Shown: positions 1-9,405, numbered from the stretch's first letter. The stretch: 64,000 nucleotides of DNA from Tunturibacter psychrotolerans (GCF_040359615.1 NZ_CP132942.1:558001-622000); one strand, 5' to 3'. Made by a program: numbers and translations. Notes: generated from the letters alone by a model not told the origin.

Positions 1-250
1 CGATCTCCGACACCATCTTGATCGGCTTCACGATCTGTTGCGGCGGCGGAGGAGGCGGAGGCGGAGGGGGTGGAGGCGGCGCTGTCAGCATCGCAGTCAT
101 TGCCGTCTTTGGCAAAGCCTCCGGATACAGCAGCGGAATAAGGATCATGGTTGCCAGGATCGCGCCATTGAAGATAAAGGTCCCAATCATCCAATACTTG
201 GACTTGGTCTTGATCTGGCCACCGGATTCCATCAACGAGGATTCGAACAT
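1..250 (-). CDS. tonB: TonB energy transducer, N-terminal part (partial)
   Basis: The gene runs off the left edge; only its first 83 or so codons are present. They read as a short cytoplasmic N-terminus, one hydrophobic segment (about residues 25-45, around MIGTFIFNGAILATMILIPL), then a run of about eleven prolines followed by QQIVKPIKMVSEI. This cytoplasm-membrane-Pro-rich order is the classical TonB plan, in which ExbB/ExbD-driven TonB spans the periplasm to energise outer-membrane receptors. The start ATG is preceded by AGAGGC. The C-terminal TonB domain lies outside the window, so the call rests on topology. It follows secF on the same strand with a 97-bp gap. Confidence 0.72.
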   Translation of the reverse strand, partial: MFESSLMESGGQIKTKSKYWMIGTFIFNGAILATMILIPLLYPEALPKTAMTAMLTAPPPPPPPPPPPPPQQIVKPIKMVSEI

Positions 251-347
251 ATGCAGCCTCTTTACTGTGAAGAAGAGCTATTTTTCTTTAGACACCACGT
301 CGCTTCATTTTGTTCCCGGGTTATTACATCGGCAGAAGAACCGATCC

Positions 348-1310
348 CTACACCTTGGCGCGCTTACCCGCAGGTAACGTCACCGACTTGCCCTTGCTCA
401 CCCGCCAGTCCTGATACGCCACCAGCATCGGCGCCGCCACAGCGATCGACGAATAAGTTCCGATCAAAATTCCAACGACCAGTGCGAAGGAGAACCCGTG
501 TAGCACCTCGCCGCCAAACAAGTACAACGACAGCACCGTCAAGAACGTCAGACCCGACGAGATCACCGTTCGACTCAGCGTCTGATTGATGCTCCGATTG
601 ACGACATCATGCAACGACTCTCTCCGCGACAGCGCCAGATTCTCGCGGATACGATCGAAGACGACGATGGTGTCGTTCATCGAATAACCAATCAGGGTTA
701 GGATGGCAGCAATAACCGTAAGGGTTATCTCCTGGTTCGTCAAACTGAACGCACCCACGGTGATCAGCGTGTCGTGAAACACCGCCACGACCGCCGCAAC
801 ACCATAAATCAGCTCAAACCGGAACCAGAGATAGATCAGCATTCCAATCAGCGAGTACAGCGTCGCAAGCCAAGCCTGCTTCTGTAGCTGCTTACCTGCC
901 GTAGGACCAACAATCTCAACCTGCTCCACGGTAAAGCGGGAATCATGATAGTTGGCATTCAGAGCGCTCTCCACACTCTGCCGTCCTGCATCGTGCGACT
1001 GATCGGTCGCCGTCGATTCAGGCAAAGCGATAATCACCTTGTTTGCCGCGTGTCCACTGGGATCGCTCACACGCTGGATCCTCGCATCATGAACACCCGC
1101 GCGATCCATCGCCTGGCGAATATGATCCTCATTCGGCGCCTTGTCGAACGCCACCCGCACCTGGGTCCCGCCTTTAAAGTCGACGCCCAGTGGAATGTGA
1201 TGCCAGAACAGTATGCTCAACACTCCGAGAACAGAAAAAATCAGGGAAAACCCAAGGAAGAACCACTTCTTCCCGAGCCAATCGATATTCGTTGTACGAA
1301 ACAGTTCCAC
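348..1310 (-). CDS. secF: Protein translocase subunit SecF
   Basis: SecF forms the SecDF complex with SecD, which uses the proton gradient to pull proteins across the inner membrane after SecA. The 320-aa protein has the family layout: TM1 near residues 16-36, the GVDFKGGT motif near 42-49, a periplasmic loop, and five C-terminal membrane segments containing the GYSMNDTIVVFDRIREN signature. Length is normal. It lies 52 bp downstream of secD, so the two are probably co-transcribed and made as separate proteins rather than fused. Confidence 0.97.
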   Translation of the reverse strand: MELFRTTNIDWLGKKWFFLGFSLIFSVLGVLSILFWHHIPLGVDFKGGTQVRVAFDKAPNEDHIRQAMDRAGVHDARIQRVSDPSGHAANKVIIALPESTATDQSHDAGRQSVESALNANYHDSRFTVEQVEIVGPTAGKQLQKQAWLATLYSLIGMLIYLWFRFELIYGVAAVVAVFHDTLITVGAFSLTNQEITLTVIAAILTLIGYSMNDTIVVFDRIRENLALSRRESLHDVVNRSINQTLSRTVISSGLTFLTVLSLYLFGGEVLHGFSFALVVGILIGTYSSIAVAAPMLVAYQDWRVSKGKSVTLPAGKRAKV

Positions 1311-1362
1311 GCTTTTGAACCCTCAGCGGCGCCTCCAAAGGCTTCCGCAATCTCTTGAAAAT

Positions 1363-2970
1363 CTAAATAGACAGCGCAGCGCCGCGTTCCTTCTTCTGAA
1401 GGATTGCGTCGAAGATCACACGCGACACCAGCACCGCGGTAAACAGGTTGGCGAATAGACCGAAGGCCAGCGTTATCGCGAACCCGCGCACCGGACCCGA
1501 ACCAAACAGGAACAGGATCATCGCCGAAACAATCGTCGTCACGTGGGTATCGATGATCGTCACCCACGCATGCGCAAACCCCTGCTGCACAGCCGCCGCT
1601 GCCGTTTTGCCGGCCCTAAGCTCTTCACGGATGCGCTCGAAGATCAGCACATTCGAGTCCACGCCCATACCAATGGTCAGGATCACGCCTGCAATTCCTG
1701 GCAGCGTCAACGTCGATCCGGTATATCCCATGAACCCAAGCAGGATCACCAGGTTAAGAATCAGCGCCAGATCAGCGTTAATCCCCGCCCCACGGTAGTA
1801 AATCAGCATGAAGATCATGACGGCCAGCATGCCGGCAATCGCCGCGACGATGCCCTGATGAATCGAAGCGGCACCCAGGCTCGGCCCAACCGTCCGTGTC
1901 TCAAGGTAAGAGATCGAAGCCGGCAGCGCCCCCGTGCGCAACATCAGAGAAAGGTCGTTCGCCTGCTGCTGCGTAAACGCACCGGTAATCTCGCCACTAT
2001 CGCGGATCGCCGACTGAATCCCTGCGACCTCGCGAACCTTGTTATCCAACACAATCGCCATCGAACCCGGCGTTGCGCTCGACGCCGTATGCGCCTGCGT
2101 GTAGTTATAGAACCGATTCCCAGCCTCAGTTGTCAGGTTGAAGCGGATATTCGGCCGTCCGTTCTGATCCTGTCCCGGCTGCGCATCGCGGAAGTCCGTT
2201 CCTTCCACTTCGCTCACTCGCTTCAGCAACCAGATCTGATCCGGCGCGCCCGCCGAACCCGTACCGTGCACCAGCATCGAGTCGGGAGGAATTATCCCGT
2301 TATTCGCCGCCAACGCAGACTGATCCGTCTCGTAAGGGCCACCGGTGACCGCGTGGATCGACAGCTTAGCGGTCGACTGAATAATCTCTTCCACTCGCGC
2401 CGGATCATCGACACCCGGCAGCTCCACCAGAATCTGGTTCTCGCCTAGCCCATACTTCTGAATCACCGGCTCACTGACGCCCAGTTTGTCGATGCGCTCG
2501 CGGATCGTCTCGATCGACGTATCCAGCGTCCTCGTCTCCAGGTCACGCACCGCACCCAACTTCATCGTCAGCGTTGAGTTTCCATCGGCAGTAGTCACCA
2601 CATCGTAGTTCCCGTAGTCGCTGCCCTGCAGCACACCGCGTGCGTCGCTCAGCTTCGCAGCAGGAATCCCCGAAACGATAATTGTCTGCGGCCGCGACGG
2701 ATCCGTCTTACCCACAGTCGCACCGGTCACTCCGGCCTTCTGCAGATCGGCCTCAAGCCTCGCCACATCCCGATCCGTAGCCGAAGCAACTGCCTCAGCC
2801 ACATGTACTTCGAGCACAAGGTGTGTCCCGCCCTTAAGGTCGAGCCCCAGGTGGATACGATCTTTGATCGACTGCGTGAGCCCGCCATGTGGAATGCCCA
2901 CGATGCCGAAGCAGAAGATCACCAGTACCGCAACGATGAATGCCGATTTACCGGCCAGATTCTTGCCCAT
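1363..2970 (-). CDS. secD: Protein translocase subunit SecD
   Basis: SecD is the larger partner of SecF in the Sec holotranslocon. The 535 residues show an N-terminal membrane helix (about 8-26), the HLGLDLKGGTHLVLEV motif, a long periplasmic P1 region with LGVSEPVIQKYG and QILVELPG, and a C-terminal membrane domain with GMGVDSNVLIFERIREE. Order on the minus strand is yajC-secD-secF, the usual arrangement. A 144-bp gap separates it from yajC, so it may have its own promoter. I see only a weak ribosome site before the ATG. Confidence 0.97.
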   Translation of the reverse strand: MGKNLAGKSAFIVAVLVIFCFGIVGIPHGGLTQSIKDRIHLGLDLKGGTHLVLEVHVAEAVASATDRDVARLEADLQKAGVTGATVGKTDPSRPQTIIVSGIPAAKLSDARGVLQGSDYGNYDVVTTADGNSTLTMKLGAVRDLETRTLDTSIETIRERIDKLGVSEPVIQKYGLGENQILVELPGVDDPARVEEIIQSTAKLSIHAVTGGPYETDQSALAANNGIIPPDSMLVHGTGSAGAPDQIWLLKRVSEVEGTDFRDAQPGQDQNGRPNIRFNLTTEAGNRFYNYTQAHTASSATPGSMAIVLDNKVREVAGIQSAIRDSGEITGAFTQQQANDLSLMLRTGALPASISYLETRTVGPSLGAASIHQGIVAAIAGMLAVMIFMLIYYRGAGINADLALILNLVILLGFMGYTGSTLTLPGIAGVILTIGMGVDSNVLIFERIREELRAGKTAAAAVQQGFAHAWVTIIDTHVTTIVSAMILFLFGSGPVRGFAITLAFGLFANLFTAVLVSRVIFDAILQKKERGAALSI

Positions 2971-3114
2971 GATCTTTATTGAAGGGTGCAGCCGCAGTGC
3001 CCAGCTTCAGTCCCGCCGCCGCTATCCTTGTTTCTTCCTCGTCCGTTGTTAACGGTTCAATCTCAACGTGCCTACATCTAAATATTTGTTACAGCTTATT
3101 TTGAAGTCTTCTTC

Positions 3115-3426
3115 TCAGGCAGCCTGTTCGTCCGTCGTCACCGCCGCAATCGCGCTCTTGACGAACTCAAGCTTCACCCCATCCGGCTGAACCCGCAGGA
3201 TAACCACATCGTCCTTCACGGACAGCACCGTACCGCGAATACCGCCATTGGTGGTCACGCGGTCGCCGGTCTTCAACTGCCCCAGCATCTCCTGCCACTT
3301 TTTCTGCTTCCTCTGGTTCGGCGCGATCATCAAAAAATAAAGCACCACAAAGAACAGGATCGGCAGTGCGAGACTGCCAAGATTACCCAGTCCGCCCGCC
3401 GCAAGCTGCAACCACATTGCAAACAT
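3115..3426 (-). CDS. yajC: Preprotein translocase subunit YajC
   Basis: A 103-aa single-span membrane protein associated with SecDF. The hydrophobic helix (LPILFFVVLYFLMIAPNQRKQKKW) is followed by the family's small SH3-like domain with LKTGDRVTTNGGIRGTV and a hydrophobic VVILRVQPDGVKLEFV strand. I start at the ATG at 3426 because GGAG lies about 10 nt upstream; an in-frame TTG one codon earlier is possible. Position directly before secD supports the call. Confidence 0.96.
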   Translation of the reverse strand: MFAMWLQLAAGGLGNLGSLALPILFFVVLYFLMIAPNQRKQKKWQEMLGQLKTGDRVTTNGGIRGTVLSVKDDVVILRVQPDGVKLEFVKSAIAAVTTDEQAA

Positions 3427-3600
3427 CAAATCAAAGCTCCGTTCAACAACTCAATCATCTCTGGCCCAGGCAGCAGCCGACCGCAAAACAACAGGCAAGC
3501 GCGCTCAACTGGACGCAACTTCGCTTACTCCGGAAAAAGAGTGCCTAGCCCCTAAGCATCGCGTAACCGACACCCCCTGTCAAGGCGAGCGCCCCAGTCC

Positions 3601-3915
3601 TCACTTGGCCAAGCGTCGCTTCCAGGCCATCTTCAACGCCCCTTCCAACACATCCGCGCTGACAGCATCCAGCTTCACCCGAGTCATTCCCATCCGCCCC
3701 CAGCCACCCGGAACCGGCGAAAACACCTCCGGCGCATCCTCCACCAGCCCTGCCTGCTCCTCCAGGCTCAACTTCAGAACGCCAAACCCTTCCTTTTCAT
3801 AGGCAAGAGTACAAAAGATCTTCCCACCCACCCGAAAGTCGGGATGCCCCTGGTGCGACCCCTCCGAAGCTCCCGGTAAGCTCAACGCAATCCGTCGATA
3901 GTCTTTTGCTGTCAC
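3601..3915 (-). CDS. MmcQ/YjbR family DNA-binding-fold protein
   Basis: About 104 aa starting VTAKDYRRIALSLPGASEGSHQGHPDFRV and ending WKRRLAK. The 'LPGA.E..H.GHPDFRVGGKIF' pattern and the central FSPVPGGWGRMGMTRV match the MmcQ/YjbR family, a small alpha/beta fold of unknown biochemical role. I take the GTG at 3915, which has GAGG about 8 nt upstream, because the 33 residues that a start at 4014 would add are not family-like. It lies on the same strand upstream of yajC but 170 bp away, so it is probably a separate unit. Confidence 0.8.
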   Translation of the reverse strand: MTAKDYRRIALSLPGASEGSHQGHPDFRVGGKIFCTLAYEKEGFGVLKLSLEEQAGLVEDAPEVFSPVPGGWGRMGMTRVKLDAVSADVLEGALKMAWKRRLAK

Positions 3916-4066
3916 GCGCCATCCCTCGAAACGACCCCAACAGCTTACGCCCGCCGCCCGCAACAATTCACCACCATGGCCGCAGATCGCAATCTCATAA
4001 ACTGTCTTCTGCACCTACGGTTCGTAAACCCGGCGGCACGCACAGAAGGAATAGAAGGAACAGCCC

Positions 4067-4567
4067 ATGCCCATCCCCGAAGACCTCGCCGCCATCGCTC
4101 GCCAGGAAGCAGAACTCCACTTCTCCACCTTTGACTACGACACCGCCTGGCGTCTCGGCCAAAGCCTCCGCGAACTAGCCACCTCCCGCAACCAATCCCT
4201 CGTCATCGATATCCACCGCTTCGGCCAACCCCACCAGGCTCTCTTCTACACCGCCCTCGCCGGCACCACGCCCGACAATCCCCGCTGGGTGCAGCGAAAA
4301 TCGAACGTAGTTGCCCGCTTCCATCGCAGCTCCTACGCCATCGGCCTCTCACTAGAGCAAACCAGCCGCACCTTCAGCGAACGCTACAACCTGCCCGACG
4401 CCGACTACGCCGCTCACGGCGGCAGCTTCCCCATCCACGTCGCCGGCACCGGCATCATCGGCTGCATCACCGTCTCCGGCCTGCCCCAGCGCGAAGATCA
4501 CAACCTCGTCGTCGAGGCACTCTGCCTCGAACTGAAGCAAAACCACGACTCTCTTCGCCTCCGCTAA
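4067..4567 (+). CDS. UPF0303 / GlcG-HbpS-like protein
   Basis: A soluble 166-aa protein with PEDLAAIARQEAELHFSTFD, the VIDIHRFGQPHQALFYTALAGT strand, DNPRWVQRKSNVV, and a C-terminal GGSFPIHVAGTGIIGCITVSGL. These are hallmarks of the UPF0303 branch (yeast YBR137W-like) of the GlcG/HbpS fold, sometimes annotated as a heme-degrading domain; the biochemical function is not firmly known. AAGGA precedes the ATG at proper spacing. It is the first of two plus-strand genes lying between the minus-strand yajC and tgt blocks. Confidence 0.85.
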   Translation: MPIPEDLAAIARQEAELHFSTFDYDTAWRLGQSLRELATSRNQSLVIDIHRFGQPHQALFYTALAGTTPDNPRWVQRKSNVVARFHRSSYAIGLSLEQTSRTFSERYNLPDADYAAHGGSFPIHVAGTGIIGCITVSGLPQREDHNLVVEALCLELKQNHDSLRLR

Positions 4568-4643
4568 CCAAACCACGCACTCCTACGATGCTTTAATAAA
4601 GGTTTGCCCGCAAAGCGTCGGCACGCACAGGAGCATCGAAGCA

Positions 4644-6230
4644 ATGTCGGATCGGTCTTACGCACTCACCCGAACACTCGCCTCCGTGTTCCTCTTGGGG
4701 TGCCTTCTGCTCTTCGTCATCCGCACCTGGCACTGGCCGCTCATGGGCGACGCCGCCCTCATGCACTACATCGTCTTCCTCATGGATCACGGCATGGCGC
4801 CCTATCGCGACATCGTCGATCCCAACATGCCCACCACCCTCCTCATCGAAGGTGCCGTCATGCACCTCTTCGGCGCCGACTCGCTCACTTGGCGACTCTT
4901 CGACCTCTTCCTCCTGGCCGTCTCCGCCGTAGCCATGTACGTCATCTGCAGACCCTACGGCCGGTTCGCCGCACTCTTCGCCGCATCCCTGTTCGCGCTC
5001 ATCCACGGCCGCGACGGTCTCATCGAGCTAGGCCAACGCGACCTCACCATGACCGCGTGCCTGCTCATCGCTTACGCCTTCCTCTTCACCGGCCTCAGAG
5101 TGCCTCCCACCCAAAAAACAAAACCCTGGATGACAGCCATCTTCGGGATCTTTTGCGGCATCGCCGCCACCATCAAACCTTCCGTTCTCTTCCTGGCCCC
5201 AACCGTCCTCGCCTTCGCGGCCATCACGCTACGCCGGAGAAACCGCCCGTTCCTCGCTCACATTGTCAGCGGACTCCTCGGCATGCTGATCCCCATCCTC
5301 CTGATCTTCGCCTGGCTTCATCACCAACACATCGTCTCCAACTTCCTCTTGACGCTCTCTCAACTCCTCCCCTACTTTCTCCTCCTCGGCGCACGGTCCT
5401 ACCCACATCTCATCGTCCACAGCATCTCCTCCACCATGCTTCCCGTGGTCCTTCTCTGGCTGCCCATCGTCCTCCTCAAAAAAGACTGGATAACCTGGGA
5501 ACGCACCGCACTCTTAGTCGCAGTCTTCTTCGGACTAGCCTCGTTCTACCTGCAGAAAAAAGGCTTCCCCTACCACCGCTATCCCTCCGAAGCATTCCTG
5601 CTTCTCCTCGCCGGAATCGACTTCACCACCATCCTCCAAACCAATCCAGCTCCCTCGCAACTTCGCTCCCGCGTCAGCAACAAGCTTCTACCCAGCCTCG
5701 CAATGGCAGGCATCGTCATCGGCGTCTTGTTTATCGGAGGCGGTTCAACCGCCCACGCTCTTTGGCAGGACTGGCATAATCAGGAGTTCGACACCATGCT
5801 CCGCGCCGACCTCAACCGCCTCGGCGGACAGAATCTCGCAAACCACGTCCAGTGCCTCGACATGGCAGACGGCTGCATCCCCACCCTCTACAACATGCAT
5901 CTCGTCCAGGCCACAGGCTTCCTCTACGACTGCTACATGTTCTCCGCCCAACCGGGACCAGAGCGCGACCACGCACGCGAAGCCTTCTGGCAATTAATCA
6001 CAAAGAATCCCCCCGCCATCTTCGTCGTCTCAAGCAACGACTGCGACCCACCCACCGCACGCCCCGCCTACGAATACAAAAAACTACGTCGCTGGCCCCA
6101 GTTCAACGACTATCTCAACGCCAACTACCATCTCGACGTCGAACGCATCCCCCCGCACATGGTCAACTCCGGCAGCGGCCCCTCAAAACCCCTCGGCTAC
6201 CGAATCTACGCACAAAACGACCTTAAATAG
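4644..6230 (+). CDS. GT-C type membrane glycosyltransferase (GT39/ArnT-like)
   Basis: A 528-aa protein with 10-12 predicted membrane helices. The first extracytoplasmic loop carries WPLMGDAALMHYIVFLMDHG, consistent with the acidic metal/phosphate site of GT-C enzymes that use polyprenyl-phosphate sugar donors, and a later loop has LIHGRDGLIELGQRDLTM. The C-terminal ~150 residues are soluble and periplasmic. The acceptor cannot be told from sequence; lipid A, glycoprotein or exopolysaccharide modification are all possible. GGAGC lies upstream of the ATG. The 3' end overlaps the convergent tgt gene by 8 bp. Confidence 0.78.
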   Translation: MSDRSYALTRTLASVFLLGCLLLFVIRTWHWPLMGDAALMHYIVFLMDHGMAPYRDIVDPNMPTTLLIEGAVMHLFGADSLTWRLFDLFLLAVSAVAMYVICRPYGRFAALFAASLFALIHGRDGLIELGQRDLTMTACLLIAYAFLFTGLRVPPTQKTKPWMTAIFGIFCGIAATIKPSVLFLAPTVLAFAAITLRRRNRPFLAHIVSGLLGMLIPILLIFAWLHHQHIVSNFLLTLSQLLPYFLLLGARSYPHLIVHSISSTMLPVVLLWLPIVLLKKDWITWERTALLVAVFFGLASFYLQKKGFPYHRYPSEAFLLLLAGIDFTTILQTNPAPSQLRSRVSNKLLPSLAMAGIVIGVLFIGGGSTAHALWQDWHNQEFDTMLRADLNRLGGQNLANHVQCLDMADGCIPTLYNMHLVQATGFLYDCYMFSAQPGPERDHAREAFWQLITKNPPAIFVVSSNDCDPPTARPAYEYKKLRRWPQFNDYLNANYHLDVERIPPHMVNSGSGPSKPLGYRIYAQNDLK

Positions 6231-7350
6231 TTACAGTTTCTCCCGCCAACTCCATCCTCACCCGCGCCATCGTATCCAGATAAAAAGCAATATTGTGCAC
6301 GCTATTGAGCACGGCACTCAGCGGCTCGCCCGAAGCAAACAGGTGCCGCAGATAAGCCCGCGTATACCTAGTGCAAACCATGCACCCGCACGTCGCATCG
6401 ATCGGCCCCTGATCTTCCGCATACTCTTTCTTCTTAATATTCAGCCGGCCCTCCGACGTAAACAGCAGCCCATGCCGCCCCGCCCGAGTCGGTAGTACGC
6501 AGTCCATCATGTCCACCCCCATCCGCGCATACTCTTCAATCTCATCCGGATACCCCACCCCCATCACGTACCGCGGCTTATCCTTTGGCAGATGCTCAAG
6601 CGTCCGCGCAATCATCTCCCGCGTCACCTCCCTCGGCTCTCCCACCGCAAGCCCGCCAATCGCATACCCCGGCAGATCCATCTCCACCAGCCGCTCCGCC
6701 GACTCCTTCCTCAAATCCGCATACATCCCACCCTGCACAATCCCGAACAAGCTTTGCGTCTTCCCATCGCTCTCCGCGAACCAAGGCACCAAATGCTTCG
6801 TCGTCTCAAAATGATCCTTTGACCTCCGCGCCCAGGCATGCGTCAGCCCCATCGACTCCCGCGTCCGTTCCCACGTCGCCGGAGTCTCCACACACTCGTC
6901 AAAAACCATCGCAACATCCGCCCCCAGCGCAATCTGCACATCCATCGAGTGCTCCGGCGAAAAGAAGTGCTTGCTCCCATCCAGGTGCGACCGAAACTCC
7001 ACCCCATCCGGCGTAATCTTCCGCAACTTACTCAAACTAAAAACCTGAAATCCACCTGAGTCAGTCAACATCGGGCGCTCCCAGCTCATAAACCGGTGCA
7101 CTCCCCCCATTCGCCGCACCAGCTCATGCCCCGGTCGCAGATACAAATGGTAGGTATTGGCCAGAATGATCTGCGCTCCTTTCCCGCCGGCGCCAATCTC
7201 TTCCAGCAGGCTTTGCGGCACCGCCTTCACACTCGCCGCTGTCCCCACCGGCATAAAAACCGGCGTCTCCACTACGCCATGCGGCAGCCTCAACCGCCCC
7301 CTGCGTCCGCCACCCTTAGCGGTTCTATCTACTTCAAATGAAAATCCCAT
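6223..7350 (-). CDS. tgt: tRNA-guanine transglycosylase (queuosine pathway)
   Basis: Exchanges guanine-34 of tRNAs with GUN anticodons for preQ1. The 375-aa sequence has all family marks: DSGGFQVFSL (substrate Asp), VFDECVETPATWER, GIVQGGMYADLRKES, YAIGGLAVGEP, VMGVGYPDEI with the DMMDCVLPTRAGRHG nucleophile region, and the zinc cluster CGCMVCTRYTRAYLRHL. Length is normal. There is no Shine-Dalgarno sequence; a TACAAT box lies 7 nt before the ATG, suggesting a leaderless message. In many bacteria tgt directly precedes yajC-secDF; here about 2.8 kb carrying opposite-strand genes intervenes. Confidence 0.97.
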   Translation of the reverse strand: MGFSFEVDRTAKGGGRRGRLRLPHGVVETPVFMPVGTAASVKAVPQSLLEEIGAGGKGAQIILANTYHLYLRPGHELVRRMGGVHRFMSWERPMLTDSGGFQVFSLSKLRKITPDGVEFRSHLDGSKHFFSPEHSMDVQIALGADVAMVFDECVETPATWERTRESMGLTHAWARRSKDHFETTKHLVPWFAESDGKTQSLFGIVQGGMYADLRKESAERLVEMDLPGYAIGGLAVGEPREVTREMIARTLEHLPKDKPRYVMGVGYPDEIEEYARMGVDMMDCVLPTRAGRHGLLFTSEGRLNIKKKEYAEDQGPIDATCGCMVCTRYTRAYLRHLFASGEPLSAVLNSVHNIAFYLDTMARVRMELAGETVTI

Positions 7351-7357
7351 TGCTTTG

Positions 7358-7363
7358 ATTGTA
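7358..7363 (-). promoter_or_regulatory. -10-like box for tgt (TACAAT), leaderless start
   Basis: On the minus strand TACAAT is followed by 7 nt (CAAAGCA) and then the tgt ATG. No purine-rich ribosome site is present. Transcription starting about 7 nt after the box would begin at the start codon. No convincing -35 was seen. Confidence 0.45.
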
Positions 7364-7526
7364 TGAGCCTGTCGATTTCACTGTCGTCTAGCGCATTAGC
7401 CAGCGTTCGACGTTTGTCACAGTCCATTAATTCATCTGGCATTCACTTTTTATTCACAAAGCAACCTATCCCCGCAACTAACAATAGGGAGCACTGCATT
7501 TCCACCACTTTTGAGGCCTTACTAAA

Positions 7527-9272
7527 ATGATTCGGAAACTTCTAGCTCTCTCGTTGACCACGACCCTCATTCTCAGCGGCTGCGGCCAGGGCACGGTCAG
7601 CACGCCGCCCGGCAACGGCAACGCCAACACCACGCCGCCCCCCGCACCCCCCACGCCGACGACAGCACAGGCTGCAATTAAGCACATCGTCGTCATCTAC
7701 GGCGAGAACATCTCCTTCGATCACTACTTCGGCACCTATCCCAATGCTGCCAACACCGGCGGGACACCCTTCACGGCATTAGCCGGCACCCCGATTCCGA
7801 ACAACTACGTCTCGAACCCCGCCCTGCTTACCGGCAATCCGAACCTGAATAGCGCCAACAACAGCACCGCTACCAGCACAGTGCAGAATTCGGTAGCCGC
7901 GAACCCATTCCGCCTCGGTCCCAACCAGGCCGCCACCAACGACCAGGATCACAACTACAATCCTGAGCAGCTGGCGTTCGATAACGGCAAGATGGACCTC
8001 TTCCCATACTCTGTCGGAACCCCGAACAGCCCCACTCTTACCAACCAGACGGCTGCTCCTAGCATCGCCAACACAACTGCGCTCACCATGGGCTACTATG
8101 ACGGGAACACCGTCACGGCGATGTGGAACTACGCGCAGCACTACGCGTTGAACGACCACTCATTCGGCTCGACCTTCGGACCCTCCACTCCTGGCGCCAT
8201 CAACCTCATCTCCGGCCAGACCAACGGTGTCACCAATCAGGTGGGTACCACAGGCGCAGTCATCGGCGACGGTCAGGGTGGCTTCACCGACATCAACGAC
8301 GCCGACCCAGCCAATGACGTCTGCTCCTCCACGACTGAGTACTTCAGCATGACCGGCAAAAACATCGGTGACCTGCTGAACGCTGCCGGCATCTCCTGGG
8401 GCTTCTTCCAGGGCGGCTTCAACCTCTCCCTCACCAACACCACCAAGAATGGCGTCATCGGATCAGGTACCGGATGCCTCCCGAACGAAGCAACCGGCAG
8501 CCGCGCAACCGGTGCCGTCAACATCCCCGGCAATCCTCTCAAGTCGGACTACATTCCCCACCACCAGCCCTTCCAGTACTACGCCAGCACCGCGAACCCG
8601 ACTCACATCCGTCCCGCCTCCATTGCAGCTATCGGAACCGCGGCTGACACCGGTGCCTCCACCGCAAACCACCAGTACGACACCCTGGACTTCAACGCAG
8701 CGCTCGCCGCTGGAAACATGCCGGCCGTCACCTTCCTGAAGGCTCCCGGCTACCAGGATGGTCACGCTGGTTACTCTGATCCTCTCGACGAACAGACCTT
8801 CGTCGTCAACGAGATCAATGCCATCGAGTCCTCGCCCTTCTGGGGTTCGACCGCCATCATCATCGCCTACGACGACTCCGACGGTTGGTACGATCACCTC
8901 ACCGATTTCGTCAACGGCTCCCAGACCAGCTCCGACGCAGCCTTCTGCAACGGCGCCGCGCCAACCCTTGCCGGTCCCAACTCTAACGGTCTCCCAGTTC
9001 AGGGCCGCTGCGGCCATGGACCTCGCCTACCCCTCCTCGTCATCTCACCCTGGGTCAAGGCAAACTACGTTGATACCACCCCAACCGACCAGGCCTCCAT
9101 CACCCGCTTCATTGAGGATGTCTTCCTGAGCAGCGCACGTATCGGTGGCGGATCCTTCGACGCCTCTGCTGGAACTCTCATGAACATGTTCAACTTCACC
9201 AGCAACGTCGCACCGAATCCTCAAGTTGTCCTCCTTAACCCGACTACCGGTGCTGTCACCTCTGTCAAATAG
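7527..9272 (+). CDS. Exported lipoprotein phosphoesterase (acid phosphatase/phospholipase C family)
   Basis: A 581-aa secreted enzyme. The N-terminus MIRKLLALS...LILSGC is a lipoprotein signal with the acceptor Cys at residue 19, then a Pro/Thr/Gly-rich linker. The body matches the AcpA/phospholipase C phosphoesterase family (PF04185 type): KHIVVIYGENISFDHYFGTY (metal-binding Glu-Asn at the start of the fold), FGPSTPGAINLISGQ (probable nucleophile region), IAYDDSDGWYDH (metal site) and GHGPRLPLLVISPWVK. It probably releases phosphate from monoesters or phospholipids in the periplasm or at the cell surface. A strong hairpin terminator follows the stop. Confidence 0.9.
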   Translation: MIRKLLALSLTTTLILSGCGQGTVSTPPGNGNANTTPPPAPPTPTTAQAAIKHIVVIYGENISFDHYFGTYPNAANTGGTPFTALAGTPIPNNYVSNPALLTGNPNLNSANNSTATSTVQNSVAANPFRLGPNQAATNDQDHNYNPEQLAFDNGKMDLFPYSVGTPNSPTLTNQTAAPSIANTTALTMGYYDGNTVTAMWNYAQHYALNDHSFGSTFGPSTPGAINLISGQTNGVTNQVGTTGAVIGDGQGGFTDINDADPANDVCSSTTEYFSMTGKNIGDLLNAAGISWGFFQGGFNLSLTNTTKNGVIGSGTGCLPNEATGSRATGAVNIPGNPLKSDYIPHHQPFQYYASTANPTHIRPASIAAIGTAADTGASTANHQYDTLDFNAALAAGNMPAVTFLKAPGYQDGHAGYSDPLDEQTFVVNEINAIESSPFWGSTAIIIAYDDSDGWYDHLTDFVNGSQTSSDAAFCNGAAPTLAGPNSNGLPVQGRCGHGPRLPLLVISPWVKANYVDTTPTDQASITRFIEDVFLSSARIGGGSFDASAGTLMNMFNFTSNVAPNPQVVLLNPTTGAVTSVK

Positions 9273-9313
9273 CCCGAGGTTTCACGGTACGTTCACAAAT
9301 AAGCCATAAACTC

Positions 9314-9350
9314 AAAAGGACGCACCCTGCATTTAGGGTGCGTCCTTTTT
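9314..9350. terminator. Rho-independent, probably bidirectional terminator
   Basis: A 15-bp perfect stem, AAAAGGACGCACCCT paired with AGGGTGCGTCCTTTT, with a 6-nt loop (GCATTT), an A run on the left and a T run on the right. It lies 41 bp after the phosphoesterase stop codon and would terminate that transcript; the A/T flanks allow use from either strand. Confidence 0.9.
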
Positions 9351-9405
9351 CTGTTCCAGCTTTTTTGTACCCAGCCTGCACCATCACGCTCATACGGAGA
9401 TAAGT

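Noticed and set aside
18..589. Long open frames on the plus strand at the left edge (Arg- and Gly-rich)
   Set aside because: They are the antisense of the TonB Pro run and of secF; composition is that of a shadow frame.
1543..2448. 301-codon plus-strand frame inside secD
   Set aside because: Antisense to a fully supported SecD; His/Arg-rich with no domain.
7450..7460. TTATTCACA, a perfect DnaA-box match
   Set aside because: Single site with no cluster, AT-rich unwinding region or dnaA nearby; expected by chance in 64 kb.
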